Below are positions 48,001 to 54,000 of a stretch of DNA of 64,000 nt, in pieces. Every line of letters begins with the position of its first letter. The stretch's first letter is position 1. Origin of the DNA: Dendrobium chrysotoxum (Eukaryota > Streptophyta > Magnoliopsida > Asparagales > Orchidaceae). Both the position numbers and the translations under genes were made by a program. The stretch lies in NCBI GenBank assembly GCA_019925795.1, contig CM034306.1, positions 49,656,758-49,720,757 of the forward strand. Reading direction: 5' to 3'. The notes beneath the pieces are model-generated. The model had not been told where the DNA came from, did not search any database, and was given only the letters and a program-made list of their open reading frames with translations.

Positions 48001-51000
48001 TTTCTTTTTTATTTTCTGTTGCTGTGATACTGAAGGTTTTGTTGTTGTCCAGGAAAAGAAGAGTATACGACCAACCTTTTCTGCTGAGCGCATTTTTGGG
48101 GGAACTCTATTGGCAATGTGCTCGAACGATTTTATTTGCTTTTATGATTGGGCGGAGTGCAGACTGATACGCCGTATTGATGTTAATGTTAAGGTAGGTT
48201 TGATCCTTGCAATGCTTGGTCCTTTTCTATGCCTTAAATTTCTGGATCTACCATTTTTTCTTATCATTGTGTATGTTTTCAGAATCTTTATTGGGCAGAT
48301 AGTGGTGATCTGATTACCATTGCAAGTGATTCATCATTCTACATTCTGAAGTACAATGTAAGTTCATTGGTTCTTGATTTTTTATTTTTTGTAACATACC
48401 AGTTGTTTTAATCTGCTTTCTTCAGCAGCTTTAATAATGTAATATTTATTTACCTCTAACCTGGTTCTTTCTTTGTACTAGCACATGTTTATAGGTCTTG
48501 TGTGTTGCTTTTCATGGATATTGGATTTTATTTTATTTTTCACAGAGAGAAATAGTTTCTTCTTATCTGGATAGTGGAGTACCTGCAGATGAGCAAGGGG
48601 TTGAGGATGCTTTTGAACTTCAGCATCAAATAAATGAGCGGGTTCGAACTGGCATCTGGGTTGGAGATTGTTTCATCTATAATAACTATTCCTGGCGACT
48701 GAATTATTGTGTTGGTGGAGAGGTATGCCATTAAATGTTCATTATGTAGTAATTTCTACTTGTATTATCCATTTTCTCTCATAACTTACGGTGTTTGAGT
48801 TTTTGTGTCTTAGGTTACAACAATGTTTCACTTGGACCGGCCTATGTATTTGCTTGGGTATCTAGCCAGTCAGAGTAAGGTGTATCTCATTGATAAGGAG
48901 TTCAAGTAAGTATGTTGAAATGATCTCATGGGATGTGTTCCTTGTAGCATTAATCACTACCTTCAATTCATTTGGCTCAACTGTTTTTGTTTTTCATGCA
49001 GCATCATTGGGTACTCGTTGCTCCTTAGTTTGATTGAGTATAAAACACTGGTTATGCGTGGAGATTTGGATCGTGCAGGTGAAGTTCTACCTTCCATTCC
49101 CAAGGAGCATCTCAACAGGTACTTCATTTTCTTCATGAAGGTTAATTAGGATCATGAATTCTATTCAAAAGTACCAAATGATGTTCGAAGCCATATATCA
49201 TTAATTGAAGTCATCTTTTTTCATTTGCTGTGAGCTTTTATTGAAACTCTTTGATTCTTAATTTTAATATATATTTTTCCTTTTAGAATATAGTATTTTT
49301 TAAATTGGTCATTGTTTGTAGGATATTTTTACAAAGTGTATTCATGTATTTTTTTCCCATTGTATTTTAATAATTTATGCAAAAGTTAACTGTGTAATTA
49401 AAACTAGTTCTTTATTTTGTAACTTATTTTCTAGTTATCATCAATTTTATTTAATAGCAGCCATAGTTGACGTGCACAATTAATTTTTAAATAATGCATG
49501 GAAATGTGATTTTGATTCCAAACAAGCATGCTACTGTTTATATTAAGAAACTTAAAATGCATTTATAAAGGAGCCGGTGCGGGCTTTAGATGGTATGGTA
49601 TTATTGCCTCTATTTTTGACGTGGAGGTGATTATGGGGTTGAAATTAAAATAGCCATTCTATGAATACTTTGGAGAGGCTGCATGGAACTTTTATCTAGG
49701 CCTGCCGACAACTAGGTCTCATTTGCTTGAAAGATTTTATCTCTTTTACTTGTTGAAGGATTTAATAACAACAACAACAACAACATCAAGCCTTTATCCC
49801 ATTATGTGAGGTCAGCTACATGAATCATTTTTCTCCATTGTGTCTTGTTAAGAGTCAAATTCTCGTTTAAATCTAATAAAGAAATGTCATTTCTAATATT
49901 TTTTAATCAAGTCTTTTTAAATCTACCTCTACCTTAACATAAGTCAAATCTAATACATCTACTTTCCTAATTGGGTCATCGGAAGGCCCGCTGTTTTATG
50001 TGACCAATTCATCTAGGGCGACTCTCTCGAATCTTATCTTCCACTGGAGTTACTCCAACCTTTTCACGTATATGCTCATTTCGTATCATGTCTCTAAGAG
50101 TAAAGCCACTCATCCACCTGAGCATCCTCATCTCTACAGCACTTAACTTAATATTACGCTTCTCTTTTAATGACCAACATTCTGCACCATAAAGCATTGC
50201 AGGTCTCACCACCATCTTATAGAATTTTCTCGTAAGTTTGAGGGGGACTTTTCTATAACACAACAAGCCCGATGCATTCCTCCACTTCAACCATCCAACT
50301 TGAATTCTACTAATAATATCCTCATATGTTTCACCATCACTCTTAACAATAGACCTAAAATATCTAAAACGTGTACTCTTATTAATGACTTGATCGTCCA
50401 AAGTCACAATCCCCCACTACATTTATTATTACTAAAATTACACTCCATATATTCAATTTTGGATTTACTCAAACGAAAGCCTTTAGATTCTAAGGATGAC
50501 TTCCATAATTCAAGTTTACCTTCAACTCCCTCTCTAGTCTTTTCAACGAGAAGAATATCATCGGCAATAAACATACGCTAGGGTACAACCTCTTGCAAAT
50601 TTCTAGTGAGAACATTCATGACTAAAGCAAAATGATATGGGCTTAAGGCTGATCCTTGATGTAATCCACCTGAAATAGAAAAATACTTGTCAAACCATCT
50701 TGTGTATGAACATAAGTAATAGCTCCTGCATACATATCCTTAATGACTTGATTATAAGCATTATTAACCCCTCTTTTATAGAACTCCCCATAACACATCT
50801 CTTGGAACTTTATCATATGCTTTCTCTAAATCAATAAATATCATATGTAGCCCTCCTTATTCTCTCTATACTCTCTATCAAACCTCTCAATAAATGTATA
50901 GCTTCCATAGTAGACCTACCCTACATGAATCCAAATTGATTTTGAGAAACATACGTATCACGCTGCAACCTATACTCCATAACTCTCTCCCATAGTTTTA

Positions 51001-54000
51001 AAGTATGATACATTAACTTAAATCCTTTATAATTTGCACAATCTTGTGCATCACTTTTATTCTTAAAATTAGGAATCGACACATTCATTCTCCACTCATC
51101 TGGCATCATTTATCTTCAAAATAATATTAAAAAGTTTAGTAAGGGGCTGTTTGGTTGGAGGAAAATGGAATGCAATGTAAAAGAAATACACAGCTTTTTC
51201 ACTTTTTAGTATTTTGTTGGAGGGAGTGTATAGTAAAACAAAATCCAAATGTATTCCTAATTCCTCGCTGCAGCTCATTTCACGCGTAAAGTAAACCCGC
51301 CCGATTTTGTGCGAAAAAGAAAATCACGCGGGACGACAATGCGGGAACCATCTTCATTTATTTCGAGTTGGAAGCTGGAGCCGACATTGGTGAGAAACGC
51401 CCGCTGAGATTCGAAGAAGCTTGCATCTCGTCCATCTCTTTGGCCCTTGAAGCGTCGAACTAGTCCCATTCGGCCATGGTTTCGTCCAATGGAGTTTCGC
51501 GGGTGATGGAGTTCCGTCTGTAGATTGAGTTTTGTCCAATGTAGTTCAGTCCGTAGATGGTGTTTCATCCATGATTCAACAAAAAGGAAGATGGAGTTCT
51601 GTCCAGTGAAGTTTCGTGGCTCTGGTCTCGTCTGTTAAGATCATGACTTGCAGGAGGCAGACTAGATGGACCTCGTAGGTGGTTTTCACGCTAGCAGGGT
51701 TCAAATTGATGATGGCGATCACATTTTCGCACGTCTCGGTCATGCCCAGCTATCCATATTCCACCAAGTTCGACCACCAACGTCCCGATTCTGCCCAGTT
51801 CGAATGCGAACGTCTTGTTAAAGCACGGCCTAGTGTTGCGGTAGAGCAGGGTTGTGGGGTCGTGAACGCAGCAGAACTCCGACGAGAGTACATGGATTTT
51901 ACTTTACTTTGCATACATCCAACCAAACAGAAAAACCACTTTCCCTGCATTCACTTTACATACAACCAAACAACCTCAAGTATTTACTTTGTAGTGCATT
52001 CACTTTATAGTTAACCAAACAAATGAAAGTTTAAAATAAAATAAAAAACCAAACAACCCCTAAGCCAAGAAATTCCTTCATCTCCTAGGCATTTCTACAC
52101 CTCTATTGGAATATCATTAGGTCCAACAGCTTTTCCACACTTTATTTTTTTTAAAGCCTCTTTAATGTCGGTTTTACTAATACGCCGATAAAAACAAAAA
52201 TCTTTATTTTCATTTAGGGTGCTAAGGTCAGTAAAGTCAATTACATTCTCACAACCTTCATTGAAAAGTTTAGCAAAAAAATCTCATCTACCTTTGTTGA
52301 ATATCCTCTTCTAATAAAAGCACTTTTTGATCTTCATCCTTAATGCACTTTACTTGAACTAAATCCTTACTACTTCTATCTTTTTGTGTAGCTAACTTAT
52401 ATCTTTTGCCCTCCTTAGTATCTAATCTATTTAATAAATCATTAAAAGCTAAAATTTTTACATCGTATATAGCTTTCTTAGACTTCTTCCGGGCTTCTTT
52501 ATATCTTTCACAATTATCTGAACTTTTACATTTTAATCAATTTTTATAACAAGTCTTTTATTTTTTTTTCTTGCATATTTTGATTCCACAACAAACTATT
52601 TTTACTATTAGGAGCTTTTTTCCTTTGATACTCCAAGCACATCTTTTATAATATTCTTAATATCACTAGCTATTTTTCCCATATAACAATAGCTTCCTCA
52701 TGCACAAATAAAATCTTAAGATTTAGAATCTTACTCTCAAAAATATTTTTGTTAATATTATTTAAATACACTATCTAATCTTAGAATAACATTTTACATT
52801 ATTTTTATTTTCTATCCATTCATCTTAAAGTCTAAAACTAATAAGCGATATTGGATACATAAACTTTAACTTGGAATAACTTTACAATCATTGCAATCGA
52901 AAAGATCTATTTTTTTATAAGAAAATAATCAATCTGAGTTTTACTATATCCATTCTTATAAGTGATGAGATGCTCATCTTTTTTTTAAATAAGGTATTAG
53001 TAATTACAAAATCATAAGCTAAAGAAAAATCTAATATGATCTTACCACCTTTATTAGTCACTTCAAACTCATATGCACCATAAATGCTTTTAAAATAATC
53101 TACCTCTCTACTAGCATATTCATTTAAATCTTCTCCAATAAAATCTCTTTCTTCAAGAGGTAACTTTTGTATTAATTCTTCTAAGTCATTTCAAACTTTT
53201 AATTTTGAATACATATCCAAACCTACTTGAGGAGCATAAGCATTTATAATATTAATAATCTTAGCATCAACAATAATCTTTAAAGCTATAATTCTATCTC
53301 TAATTATATTAATTTTTACAACATTATCCTTCAAACTCTTATTTATAATCACATCTACACCTTTTATAGTGCGACTCCTATCAGAATATCAAAGTTTAAA
53401 TTCTAAACTATCAATCTCCATATAAAAGATGAAAATAATTTGTTTGTAGTACTCGATACATTTTGCTTTCTTTTACTTATTGGGGCTCTTTTCTTGAACT
53501 TGGGATTATTTTTGTCCTGAATAATCTGTTTTTTCATCTAGTGTTGCTCATTTCTTGGAGTCTCGGGGAATGAAGGAAGATGCTTTGGAAGTAGCCACAG
53601 ATGCCAATTACAAATTCGATCTGGCCATACAGCTTGGACGACTTGATATTGCAAGGGTATGTTTTGAAGTAACCTACATGTTTTGTAGTACGCTTATATC
53701 TCTCTGCTATCCTTTGGTTTCTCATTACGATCTGATTTGCATGTTAGGCAATTGCTATTGAAGCTCAGAGTGAATCAAAATGGAAAGAGTTGGGCAAGCT
53801 AGCGATGTCATCTGGAAAGGTTGTAGATTTTCACTCTGAATATATATATATATATAACCAGTTTGTCCTTGCTTTTTATGAGCTTTTAGAGTTTAAATTA
53901 GATTGAACATACTGCTGATTGGGTTAATTTATTTCATTAAGGATAACAAATCAAAATTTAGGCTTCTTTTGGTAATATTATCTGTGCTGGACTATTTAAT

